Below the pieces are notes generated by a model. That model was not told the DNA's origin and made no database searches. It was given only the letters and a program-made list of their open reading frames with translations. Shown piece by piece: positions 42,369-51,400 of a DNA stretch of 64,000 bases. The DNA is from Pinibacter soli (lineage in GTDB: Bacteria; Bacteroidota; Bacteroidia; Chitinophagales; Chitinophagaceae). The position numbers were made by a program, and so were the translations under genes. Every line of letters starts with the position of its first letter. The first letter of the stretch is position 1. Location of the stretch: the NCBI RefSeq assembly GCF_029961145.1, contig NZ_JASBRG010000001.1:792688-856687 (forward strand). Reading direction: 5' to 3'.

Positions 42369-43838
42369 CTAAAACTGCAAATAAATTGGCATTACCGGTT
42401 CTGCGGATTTGAACTGCATATAAATAAATACGCTTAACACAAATATTATAATGTATGTCGTAAGCTTCGCGGTCTGCAAGCGAATACAAAGTTTATCTAT
42501 AAGCGATGCCGGTGTACTATGCATTGCAACACCAAGAAGCGTTATGGCCAGCACATTTTTATAATGCGAAAAAAACACAGGAAATACGGAGACATCGAAC
42601 TTTGTAAAAATCTGTTTAATAAAAGCAAATGATTGGTCGATTGTTGCCGACTTAAAAAAGATCCAGCAGAAACAAACCCAGTTCAATGTTATAAAGATCC
42701 AGAGCGCATTTTGCAAATAGCCTATTGGTTTTTTCGATGGAAACAGTTGTTGCCATTGCTTATGAAATGCCAATGCTCCGCCATGTAATGCACCCCAAAT
42801 AATGAAGTTCCAGCTGGCACCGTGCCAGAAACCTCCGATAAGCATGGTAGCAAATTGATTACTATAGGCTCTGATTTTCCCTTTTCTGTTTCCGCCCAGC
42901 GGTATGTAAATATAGTCTCTTAACCAGTTCGATAGAGAGATATGCCATCGCCTCCAGAACTCGGTAATGTTTTTACTTTGATACGGCAGGTTGAAATTTG
43001 ACGGAATCCGTATTCCCAGCCAACGTGCCATACCTATCGCTACATCTGAGTATCCACTGAAGTCGCAATAGATCACTATTGCATATCCATACATTGCGAA
43101 TAAACATTCCAATCCTGTATATCTTGACGGGTCATCAAAAATATAGTTCACAAAATTCAGTGTGATGTAATCTGAAATCACCAACTTCTTGAAAAGCCCA
43201 ACCACTATCAAATAAAATCCCTTACTAAAATCTTCAGTACTTACATAATATGGTTTGCTTAATTGTGGAATAAAATCTTTTGCTCTAACAATGGGCCCCA
43301 TAACCAGTTTGGGGAAAAAAGACAGAAACAATAAGTATTCATCAAACCGTCGTATCGGCTTGAACTCTCCTTTATAAACATCAATTGTATAGCTTAAATT
43401 TTCAAATGTGTAAAAGGAAATACCAACAGGCAGCAAAATATTTAAAGGATTAAAATGAGCCTTAAAAAGATCATTGCAAACGCCAATAAAAAAATTGGTG
43501 TATTTGAAATAAAACAGCAATCCTACATTTACTACTATACTCAAAATAAGCAACGCTTTTTTCTTCGATTGTGATCTTTGCCGGTAGATGAGATTGGAAA
43601 GCACGTAATCAAAAATCGCTGAAAATATTACAAGCACTACAAAGTAGCCACTTGCTTTGTAAAAAAAATAAAGCGAAAATAAACACGCCACATAAGTTCT
43701 TGCCTTTACGTTTTCTCTGAAACAATAATACAATAACAGGAACGACGCAAAAAAGAAAACAAAAAACCCGTTATTAAATAGCAACGGATTTTGTGGATCA
43801 TATAAGAACTGATCAAGTAATTTGGACGTGTCAACCAT
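42369..43838 (-). CDS. MBOAT-family O-acyltransferase (AlgI/DltB-like)
   Basis: 489 residues, about 10-12 membrane helices. It starts with a short hydrophilic tail and then LLFNNGFFVFFFASFLLLYY, as in AlgI-type proteins. The family signature stretch is present: FWRRWHISLSNWLRDYIYIPLGG (about 295-317) and GGFWHGASWNFIIWGALHGG (about 332-351) with the two His residues that are catalytic in MBOATs. AlgI-type proteins move acyl groups from the cytoplasm to acceptor proteins outside for transfer to polymers. It follows the SGNH gene by 10 bp on the same strand and ends the glucosaminidase-SGNH-MBOAT operon. Confidence 0.93.
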   Translation of the reverse strand: MVDTSKLLDQFLYDPQNPLLFNNGFFVFFFASFLLLYYCFRENVKARTYVACLFSLYFFYKASGYFVVLVIFSAIFDYVLSNLIYRQRSQSKKKALLILSIVVNVGLLFYFKYTNFFIGVCNDLFKAHFNPLNILLPVGISFYTFENLSYTIDVYKGEFKPIRRFDEYLLFLSFFPKLVMGPIVRAKDFIPQLSKPYYVSTEDFSKGFYLIVVGLFKKLVISDYITLNFVNYIFDDPSRYTGLECLFAMYGYAIVIYCDFSGYSDVAIGMARWLGIRIPSNFNLPYQSKNITEFWRRWHISLSNWLRDYIYIPLGGNRKGKIRAYSNQFATMLIGGFWHGASWNFIIWGALHGGALAFHKQWQQLFPSKKPIGYLQNALWIFITLNWVCFCWIFFKSATIDQSFAFIKQIFTKFDVSVFPVFFSHYKNVLAITLLGVAMHSTPASLIDKLCIRLQTAKLTTYIIIFVLSVFIYMQFKSAEPVMPIYLQF

Positions 43839-43848
43839 GTTTTATTCT

Positions 43849-45162
43849 CTATTTATTTGAGTCTATTTTGTTCGCTTCATGCATAATCGCATCTGAAAGA
43901 AATGCGGCAACTTTCTTTGCCCCTGAATGGTTGGGATGTACATAATCTTTATTTGCTAAAGGAGGATTGCTATTTGCCCAATCAACAATACTGTTTTTAC
44001 CGCCCATTGTTTCATACAAATTGAAGAACGAAACGTGATTCTCAAAAGCCATTAACGCTTGCGCTTTTACAAGATTAGGAACGCCAATGCCAGACTCCCA
44101 TTTGTCGCCTTTTCTAAAGGCTCTGTCGCCTGTACTGATCATCAGTATATCTGCTTCGGGAAATGCTTTTTTGATTTTTGTCAAAGAAGGCACCATTTTC
44201 TTACAGTACCAATCGAAGTTTGTATCATTTGGGCGAAACAAAACGTTTACCCCATATTCAAGTATGATTAAATCATAGGGGCGCTTGATGTTTATTTGAG
44301 CAAGCAGATCATCATTTAGCTTGTTAATCTCCACGCCGCTTATTCCTCTAAAAGAAAAATTATCAACGATCACGCCAGATGACGATTCGAACGAAGTTCC
44401 AAATACACGCATTCCCGGTGTTTGAATTTTCACTTCTACACTATTGGCAATTTTCAGTTTTTTTATATTGAATTCATCGCCTTTTGGAATCTGAATAATA
44501 TTGTTATCAAGCATAATATCACCCGACCCTTTTCCATATAAAAGACTTATTTCCACAGCATCTTTTGCTGTGTTATCTTTCACGGACAACCATGATCCCG
44601 TAGCAGAGCTAAACACATTTCCGGAAATAAAAAGTCCATCAGTGTTCTCTGATTTATAATTCCTTTTTATCCAATCGTTACTGCTTTTGCTGTTTACTGT
44701 AATGCGTAAAGACGCGGATATGTCGTTTACGGGAACGAAGCCAACACCACTGCCGCCAAATGTTTGCTGTAAGGTAGAGCGAAGATCCTGGGTAATAAGA
44801 TCGGCTTCAATCATAGAGTCGCCGAAAAAAGCAATCCGCACTTTACCTTTTCTTTCCTTTTTTACCTTCACCAATTTTTTAATAAACCCTGCCAGTGCTG
44901 GTTGAGTGGTCTTTGCAGAAAAATTGATAATCTGCCCTGGTACTGAGTAGGTGTCGAATTTTTTTTCCTCTTGTTTGTCAATGGGAACTATTGCTGATGG
45001 CTGACTTGTTGCGCTTTTCTCTGTATCCTTTTTGATGTCACTAAAAAGGTCTATTTTCTTTATTGTGTAATCCCGCGTTTTAATATTCGGCAATAAGGAA
45101 AACACTGAAAGGGAAAGGCTGGCTAAAATAGTAAAAAGCAATACTTTTTTGGCATTATTCAT
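43849..45162 (-). CDS. SGNH/GDSL-family periplasmic protein, partner of MBOAT
   Basis: 437 residues from the ATG at 45162 (an upstream Met at 45177 is possible). One N-terminal hydrophobic segment (VLLFTILASLSLSVFSLL) acts as signal or anchor. Residues about 25-90 are a charged linker. SGNH blocks: AFFGDSMIEADL with nucleophile S116, a Gly-rich block II (GVEINKLN), LEYGVNV block III, and DYVHPNHSGAKK with D406 and H409. This layout is that of membrane-anchored DltD/AlgJ/PatB-like acyl acceptors. It overlaps the end of the glucosaminidase gene by 8 bp and precedes the MBOAT gene by 10 bp. Confidence 0.88.
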   Translation of the reverse strand: MNNAKKVLLFTILASLSLSVFSLLPNIKTRDYTIKKIDLFSDIKKDTEKSATSQPSAIVPIDKQEEKKFDTYSVPGQIINFSAKTTQPALAGFIKKLVKVKKERKGKVRIAFFGDSMIEADLITQDLRSTLQQTFGGSGVGFVPVNDISASLRITVNSKSSNDWIKRNYKSENTDGLFISGNVFSSATGSWLSVKDNTAKDAVEISLLYGKGSGDIMLDNNIIQIPKGDEFNIKKLKIANSVEVKIQTPGMRVFGTSFESSSGVIVDNFSFRGISGVEINKLNDDLLAQINIKRPYDLIILEYGVNVLFRPNDTNFDWYCKKMVPSLTKIKKAFPEADILMISTGDRAFRKGDKWESGIGVPNLVKAQALMAFENHVSFFNLYETMGGKNSIVDWANSNPPLANKDYVHPNHSGAKKVAAFLSDAIMHEANKIDSNK

Positions 45163-45769
45163 AAACGGTAGAGTCAAGATTTTGAAGTCGATATTTGCCT
45201 ATTGTTTTATCAACGCGGTTCTTCCAGGTTCGGGGCATTGATGTGTATCCACATCTACTTATCTGTGACGTCCACTTTTTATAATCACCGTCGCCTTTTA
45301 ATTGCTTATAAAATTTCTTGTGTGAGATCACCTTGCAAAAATCGCGATACGAGGCAGCAACTTCTGCGTATTGCTTATATCTTGATTTAACAGGGGGATG
45401 AAGCTTTCTGAGGTTATTTTTTCCTATTACGCCAAAATGGTTATTAAGAAGTTTTGCATTTCTGCTTCTCCCTGATCCGGATTCTAAAATAGCAACCCCC
45501 AAAATTACGCTTGCAGGTATGCCATATTGTTTCGATAATTCCAGCGTTTGACCTTTATGCTCCTTGATATAACGTTTTGCCTGCGCCCTGCTGTCATTAA
45601 AATGCAGTATCGATATCAACAAGAAAAAGAGCAGTCTTAATAATTTAACATTCACGCCAATTAGTTTAAATAAATTGGCAGGTATTTGAGGTAGGACTAC
45701 AATTCTGTCGTTACAGCGGGAAAACAAAAATATGGCTATTATTAGAAATGTCCTTTTCAAAAAAGACAT
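45155..45769 (-). CDS. glucosaminidase-domain protein (FlgJ-like peptidoglycan hydrolase)
   Basis: 204 residues from the ATG at 45769. An in-frame GTG at 45655 begins a better signal-peptide-like segment (NVKLLRLLFFLLISI), so the mature start is uncertain. Residues about 75-200 match the glucosaminidase/N-acetylmuramidase domain (pfam01832 type): LSKQYGIPASVILGVAILES with catalytic Glu, then NNHFGVIGK and YAEVAASYRDFCKVI. It cleaves between sugars of peptidoglycan. As the first gene of the MBOAT operon, it ties the O-acetylation system to the cell wall. The order in the operon suggests the acetylated polymer could be peptidoglycan; this is inference. Confidence 0.88.
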   Translation of the reverse strand: MSFLKRTFLIIAIFLFSRCNDRIVVLPQIPANLFKLIGVNVKLLRLLFFLLISILHFNDSRAQAKRYIKEHKGQTLELSKQYGIPASVILGVAILESGSGRSRNAKLLNNHFGVIGKNNLRKLHPPVKSRYKQYAEVAASYRDFCKVISHKKFYKQLKGDGDYKKWTSQISRCGYTSMPRTWKNRVDKTIGKYRLQNLDSTVYE

Positions 45770-45829
45770 TCAAAAGCGATAACTAGACTAGTTTTTCTAT
45801 TTTTAACCTGTTAAACACCATAATGCATT

Positions 45830-46690
45830 ATGATCAACCTAAACAACGAAATCGTTTCTGTAAAAATTCATCCAAAAGGAGCAGAGCTTCAAAGTGTTGA
45901 ATATAACGGTCTGGAGTACATGTGGAGCGGCGATGCTGCTTTTTGGGGTAAATATAGTCCCGTGCTATTTCCTATTGTAGGCACCTTAAAAAACGATACG
46001 TATTGTTATAAAGGAAAAGAATATCATTTACCACGTCATGGTTTTGCAAGGGAGAAAGAATTTGATGTAACCATTGAAAGCAGCTCAAAAGCCATATTTA
46101 CTTTGGTGAGTAGTGAAGAGACTTTAAAGATTTATCCGTTTACATTTGAATTGAGCTTGGTATATGAGCTCATTGGCAACAAAGTAAGTTGCACTTATAT
46201 GGTGAAAAATAACGGCAACGAACAAATGCTTTTTTCTGTTGGCGGCCATCCGGCATTTGCAGTGCCGCTTGAAGCGGAGCTAGCTTATGCAGACTACTAT
46301 CTTAAGTTCAACAAAGAAAATGAATTGATGAGATATAAGCTGGACAATGGGTTGATAGGAAAAGACACTCAAACAACCACACTGGCAGATCACAAACTTC
46401 CTTTAAGCAATTCACTTTTTTATGAAGATGCGATTGTATTAAAGCATTTGCAGAGCAACGCTATTTCTCTTGCTTCGCAAAAAAGTGAGCATGGCTTACA
46501 TTTCCTTTTTGAAGGATTTCCATTCTTTGGCATCTGGGCAGCGAAAGATGCGCCCTTCGTGTGTATAGAACCGTGGTGTGGCATTGCAGACAGCGTTGAT
46601 CACAACCAGGAATTAGCAGAGAAAGAAGGTATTGAAAAATTGGAAGCTGGCGGAAGCTGGCAGAGAAGCTGGCAGGTAGAACTGTTTTAA
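45830..46690 (+). CDS. aldose 1-epimerase family protein (LacX/YeaD-like)
   Basis: 286 residues with a galactose-mutarotase-like fold. The start LNNEIVSVKIHPKGAEL and SVEYNGLEYMWSGDAAFWGKY are typical of the LacX-type branch. LPRHGFAREKEFDV (about 64-77) holds the catalytic-type His, GGHPAF (about 140-145) the second His, and EPWCGIADSVDHNQE near the end the acidic partner. No signal peptide, so cytoplasmic. It would interconvert alpha and beta anomers of a sugar or sugar phosphate; substrate not predictable. Transcribed singly, followed by a short repeat. Confidence 0.9.
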   Translation: MINLNNEIVSVKIHPKGAELQSVEYNGLEYMWSGDAAFWGKYSPVLFPIVGTLKNDTYCYKGKEYHLPRHGFAREKEFDVTIESSSKAIFTLVSSEETLKIYPFTFELSLVYELIGNKVSCTYMVKNNGNEQMLFSVGGHPAFAVPLEAELAYADYYLKFNKENELMRYKLDNGLIGKDTQTTTLADHKLPLSNSLFYEDAIVLKHLQSNAISLASQKSEHGLHFLFEGFPFFGIWAAKDAPFVCIEPWCGIADSVDHNQELAEKEGIEKLEAGGSWQRSWQVELF

Positions 46691-46716
46691 TAACTGAATA
46701 ACTGAGTGTTTAATTG
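46690..46716. repeat. single 8-nt-periodic arm (AATAACTG)
   Basis: Two exact AATAACTG units plus a degenerate third, right after the stop at 46690. No good opposite arm; a half or decayed element of the ATAACTGA family. Confidence 0.55.
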
Positions 46717-46749
46717 TTAGACATTCGGCAAATCCCGACCCCCTTTTAA

Positions 46750-47154
46750 ATGAAATCACTAACAATTTTTGCATTTTGCCTTTTTATGGTTTTCAACGGA
46801 TCTGCCCAGGAAAAGAAAGAACTGGCAGACACAACAATTGAAAAATACTTTACGAAAGTTGAAGTTGAATCAGAATTTCCTGGAGGTGTTTCTTCCTGGG
46901 CCAAATTCTTAAATGAAAATTTAAACTACCCCAGGGCTGCAGTAAAGAAAAATATTGAAGGGACCGTAGTTGTCCAATTTATTGTCGATAAAGAAGGAAA
47001 TGTAACTGATATAAAAGCAATTTCTGGCCCGGACGAGCTAAAGCCAGAAGCGGAACGAGTGATGAGAAAATCACCCAAATGGACACCGGCGCAACAAAGT
47101 GGCAGGAAGGTAAAAAGTTATAAAAGACAGCCTATTACTTTCAGGTTGCGCTAA
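46750..47154 (+). CDS. secreted protein with TonB C-terminal domain, no membrane anchor
   Basis: 134 residues; signal peptide about 1-19 (NGSAQ). The rest is almost only a TonB C-terminal domain (about 45-134): YPRAAVKKNIEGTVVVQFIVDKEGNV, then LKPEAERVMRKSPKWTPA and the final strand KRQPITFRLR. A normal TonB spans the inner membrane and has a Pro-rich rod; here both are missing and a cleavable signal is seen. It may be a periplasmic TonB-domain protein of the kind frequent in Bacteroidota. Function unknown. Confidence 0.82.
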   Translation: MKSLTIFAFCLFMVFNGSAQEKKELADTTIEKYFTKVEVESEFPGGVSSWAKFLNENLNYPRAAVKKNIEGTVVVQFIVDKEGNVTDIKAISGPDELKPEAERVMRKSPKWTPAQQSGRKVKSYKRQPITFRLR

Positions 47155-47232
47155 TGGTTGAGTAATGGAGAAGCATGACTGTTTAGGCTGATCTTTATCA
47201 AGACCACGCATACCAATATTCCGACCACTAAT

Positions 47233-47304
47233 ATGAATTGAATAACTGAGCAGGTTATTACACCAAATGCTCAGTTATTCAATTATTCAGTAATTCAATT
47301 ATTT
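47233..47304. repeat. hyphenated inverted repeat, 8-nt period
   Basis: Left arm about 47233-47251 (AATTG, AATAACTG, AGCA). Right arm 47268-47304 has GCTCAGT, TATTCAAT, TATTCAGT, AATTCAAT in phase and touches the DksA-like stop. Confidence 0.8.
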
Positions 47305-48293
47305 TATTTGTTCATCACCTGCTTAGCTTCGATGCTCAAAGTAGCATGTGGCACAGCACGTAAACGGGCTTTATCAATCAATTTTCCGGTTACACGACAA
47401 ATACCATATGTTTTATTCTCGATGCGCATCAACGCTTTTTCGAGGTGATCAATAAAAGTGATCTGACGACTCGCCATTTGAGAAAGCTGTTCTCTTTCCA
47501 TGCTTACACCACCGTCTTCCATTGTCATGTAACGGTTTTCACTTTCATCACCGCCCATTTCGTCTTTGCGGGTAATCAGGCCCTGCAGGTAAGACAACTC
47601 TTTTTTGGCTGCGTCCAGTTTCTTGTTGATGAGTTCTTTGAACTCTCCCAATTCTGCGTCACTGTATCTCATAGTTGGAACGGTTTGTTGCTGTGCAGGT
47701 GTATCCAGCACACTTTTAGTAAAATCTGGTTCGTATTTTTTTACCGACTTGGTTTTAATATCCGGCATTACCACTTTTGTGGGTCTTGCTTCTACCACAG
47801 GCGCCTTTTTAAATGGCGGCGGTGGGATGGTGGATTTAGGTTCTGGTTTGGGCGTTTCAACAGGAACTGGTGACTTCTTAATGGTTTTTATTGTCGCTGC
47901 CGGAGCAGGCTTTACAGTTGATTTTGATGCTGCCGCCTGCGCTTTGGCCGGAGCCGCTGGTTTTACAGGAGCAACAGGTTTCGCAGGAACATCGTTCTTA
48001 ACTGCAGTTTTTGTTGTTTTCTCAGCAGGTTTTACTGCTTTCTTCGGTTCCGGAGTTTTGGCAACAGGTTTAGCAGCAACTTTTTTTGCTACCGGCTTTG
48101 GCGCTGGCGTTGCTTTTTTTGCAACAGGCTTTGCCGCCGCTTTTTTAGCAGGCGCTGCTTTGGGAGCAGGTTTCGCCACTTTCTTAGGGGCCGCTTTCTT
48201 AGCAGCTGGCTGCGGTTTTTTCTTCGCAGGCACCGCTTTGGCAGCAGGTTTTACTGCTTTTTTTGCCGGTGCGGCCTTTTTCTTTGTTGCCAT
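47304..48293 (-). CDS. DksA/TraR-like protein with histone H1-like Ala/Lys/Pro tail
   Basis: 329 residues. The first ~185 are low-complexity Ala/Lys/Pro repeats (PAKKAVKPAAKAVPAKKK type), like bacterial histone H1-like DNA-binding tails. The C-terminal ~120 match the DksA/TraR region: a coiled-coil helix pair (DAELGEFKELINKKLDAAKKELSYLQ; REQLSQMASRQITFIDHLEKALMRIENKTYG) and the zinc-finger position ICRVTGKLIDKARLRAVPHA. Only one of the four zinc Cys is kept, so the finger is probably metal-free. It may modulate RNA polymerase while binding DNA through its tail. The low-complexity half also gives a long false open frame on the other strand. Own transcript. Confidence 0.88.
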   Translation of the reverse strand: MATKKKAAPAKKAVKPAAKAVPAKKKPQPAAKKAAPKKVAKPAPKAAPAKKAAAKPVAKKATPAPKPVAKKVAAKPVAKTPEPKKAVKPAEKTTKTAVKNDVPAKPVAPVKPAAPAKAQAAASKSTVKPAPAATIKTIKKSPVPVETPKPEPKSTIPPPPFKKAPVVEARPTKVVMPDIKTKSVKKYEPDFTKSVLDTPAQQQTVPTMRYSDAELGEFKELINKKLDAAKKELSYLQGLITRKDEMGGDESENRYMTMEDGGVSMEREQLSQMASRQITFIDHLEKALMRIENKTYGICRVTGKLIDKARLRAVPHATLSIEAKQVMNK

Positions 48294-48330
48294 AACTGTT
48301 TTCCTTTTTCCGGTTAATCAAATTATTGGG

Positions 48331-48349
48331 CCCCGCAAGCGGGGTTTTT
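48331..48349 (+). terminator. short GC hairpin with T-run
   Basis: CCCCG-CAAG-CGGGG followed by T5 on the plus strand. No plus-strand gene ends here, so its role is unclear. It lies upstream of the DksA-like start and may be an antisense terminator or part of a leader hairpin. Confidence 0.5.
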
Positions 48350-48350
48350 G

Positions 48351-48457
48351 AATTAATAATTAATAATTGATATCGGTTTATCAAACTTTTATCTTTCTGA
48401 CAGGAAGCAGCAACCTTTAATGACTGCGACCTTAATTATTCATTATTAATTACCCTT
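48351..48457. repeat. hyphenated inverted repeat, 7-nt period (AATTAAT units)
   Basis: Left arm 48351-48371 (AATTAAT, AATTAAT, AATTGAT) and right arm 48434-48457 (TTAATTA, TTCATTA, TTAATTA) are complementary and phased. It lies between the ileS stop and the DksA-like gene. Confidence 0.75.
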
Positions 48458-48470
48458 AAGGCTTAGTTTA

Positions 48471-51400
48471 TCAATTAATGGATTTTGTTACCTGGATTTT
48501 TAATGAAATATCGTTCACTTCAATTTCAGTGCCATCGATCAGTCCATCAACAAGTTCTAACTTGTCTGCGAGGATTTCGGTGCGAATATATTCATCAAAT
48601 TGGCTAACTGATTGTTTTACGAATTCACTATCAGCAAGCCTTACCATAATACGGTCCGTGAGTTCGTAGCCATTGTCCTTCCGTATCTTTTGTATTCTGT
48701 TGACAAGCTCCCTTGCATTTCCTTCGCTTTCCAGTTCTGGGGTGAGTGTAACATCCAGGGCTACTGTTAATATACCTTTGTTGGCAACCATCCAGCCGGG
48801 AATGTCCTCGCTGGTGATTTCCACCTCATTAAGTTGTAATATTAATGGTTCGTTATCAATTAACAAAGAATAAGTACCTTCTTTTTCTAATAAAGCGATG
48901 TCTTCTTGTGTAAATTGACCGATCGCAACTCCTGCCGCTTTCATTTTGCCCCCCAGCTTCTTACCAAGTGCCTGGAAGTTTGGTTTGATCTTCTTCTTAA
49001 TAAAGCCTTCAGTATCGGTTAAATACTGTATCTCCTTCACATTTACTTCCGTTTTGATCAAATCTTCCACTTTTTGGAGCTGTCCTTTCATGGAAGAATT
49101 GAAAACAGGGATAAGTACTTTTTGAAGCGGCTGACGAACCTTAATGTTTACTTTTTTCCTCAGCGACAGGATCAAAGAAGAGGCGTCCTGTGCCAATTGC
49201 ATTCTTTCTTCCAGCCCCAGATCTATAAATTCTTCTTTTGCTTTCGGATACAATACGTGGTGAACAGAAGTTTCGTCTACTTTTCCGGTTACGGCGTTCA
49301 GGTTGCTGAACAGCCAGTCGGAGAAGAACGGCGAAACCGGCGCCATTAATCGGGCAATGGTTTCAAGGCACTCATATAACGTTTGGTATGCGCTTATTTT
49401 GTCGTGCTCGTATTCTCCTTTCCAGAAACGGCGACGGCAAAGGCGCACGTACCAGTTGCTAAGTTGTTCATCCACAAAGTCTTCTATCAAACGGCCAGCC
49501 AATGTTGGCTCGTACTGGTTGAAGTTTTCCGTTACATTCTTCACCAAAGATTGAAGGGATGACAGTATCCATTTGTCGATTTCAGGTCTTTGATCTATAG
49601 GTATGTAGGCTTCTTTGAATGCGAAACCATCTACGTTGGCATACAATGCAAAGAACTGATATGTATTATAAAGTGTACCAAAGAATTTACGTTGTACTTC
49701 TTTGATACCTTCTATATCAAATTTCAAACTATCCCATGGAGAGGCGTTGGTGATCAGGTACCAGCGGGTGGCGTCTGCACCAAACGTGCCGATGGTTTCA
49801 AATGGATTCACCACGTTACCGAGGCGCTTACTCATTTTATTACCATTTTTATCTAGCACCAATCCGTTGGAAACTACTGTTTTATAAGCAACATTGTCAA
49901 ATAGCATTACGCCCAATGCGTGAAGCGTATAGAACCAACCACGAGTCTGGTCAACGCCTTCTGCGATAAAATCTGCAGGGAAAGCTGTACCTTTTTCAAT
50001 TGCGTCTTTGTTTTCGAACGGATAGTGCCACTGCGCATAAGGCATTGCACCACTGTCGAACCAAACGTCGATCAAGTCCGGTTCGCGGTGCATTGGTTTG
50101 CCATCTTTGCTTACCAAGACAACTTCGTCTACATATGGTTTGTGCAAATCAAGGATGCCGTCGTGCAAATAATGCTTATTTACATCGCCACCCAACACTT
50201 CGTTTGCTTTTCTTATTTCTGTGTTCAGTTCTTCAATTGAACCGATACATTTTTCTTCGCTGCCATCTGCTGTTCTCCAAACAGGAAGCGGTGTACCCCA
50301 ATAACGGCTACGGCTTAGGTTCCAGTCCACCATGTTTTCCAGCCAGTTGCCAAAACGGCCCTCGCCGGTAGCTTTTGGCTTCCAGTTGATGGTTTTGTTC
50401 AGTTCCACCATTCTGTCTTTGACAGCCGTGGTTTTGATGAACCAAGCATCCAGCGGATAGTAAAGAACGGGTTTGTCAGTTCTCCAGCAATGCGGGTAGC
50501 TGTGTTCGTATTTTTCTACTTTGAAAGCCCGGTTTTCTTTTTTCAGTTTTACGCTGATGTCAACATTTACGTCAACGTAGTTCTGTTCGTCCTTGTAATT
50601 TTTTACATAGCGATGACTGAATTCACCCAGGCCGTCCACGAATTTTCCCTCGCGGTCAACGAGGGTCAGAATGCCGATGCCATATTTTTTGCCCACCTTA
50701 TAGTCATCCGCACCAAAAGCGGGAGCGGTGTGAACTATACCGGTACCATCTTCTGTAGTTACAAAGCTGTCCACCAACACACGGAACGGATCGCCTCCGG
50801 ATTTTTCCGGGGTGTTTGCTTCGTAAGGAAGCAATTGCTCGTAGCGTAAGCCTTCGAGTTGCTTTCCTTTGAACTCAGCGAGTATTTGCCAAGGCAACAA
50901 TTTTGTTTCTGCAGTATAACCCGCGAAATCTCCGTTTTCGCCTTCTGGTTTGAAATATTTGCCAATGAGGTTTTTCGCCAGCACAACATTTACCGGCAGG
51001 TGTGTGTACGGGTTAAATGTTTTAACCAAAACGTAATCTATGTTACCGCCAACTGTAAGACCAAGGTTTGAAGGAAGCGTCCATGGAGTAGTCGTCCACG
51101 CAAGGAAAAAAACTTCGTCGTTTCCAGCTGCGTCGAACAAAAATTGAGAATCTCCGTTTTTCGCAGTCTTAAACATTGCCACCGCACTGGTATCCTTTAC
51201 ATCCTTGTACGTTCCCGGCTGGTTCAATTCATGAGAACTTAAACCTGTACCTGCTGCGGGAGAGTACGGTTGGATGGAAACGCTTTTGTACAAAAGCCCT
51301 TTCTCATATAGCCGCTTTAAGCACCACCAAAGCGTTTCAATGTATTCATTTTCAAAGGTTACATAAGGATTTTTCAGGTCAACCCAGTAACCCATTTTTG

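Noticed and set aside
42400..42425. tRNA T-loop-like word (GGATTTGAAC)
   Set aside because: Inside the MBOAT coding sequence with no cloverleaf around it; chance match.
47605..48351. Long plus-strand open frame of 248 codons
   Set aside because: Antisense to the Ala/Lys/Pro low-complexity half of the DksA-like gene; its Gly/Ala/Phe-rich translation is a composition artefact.
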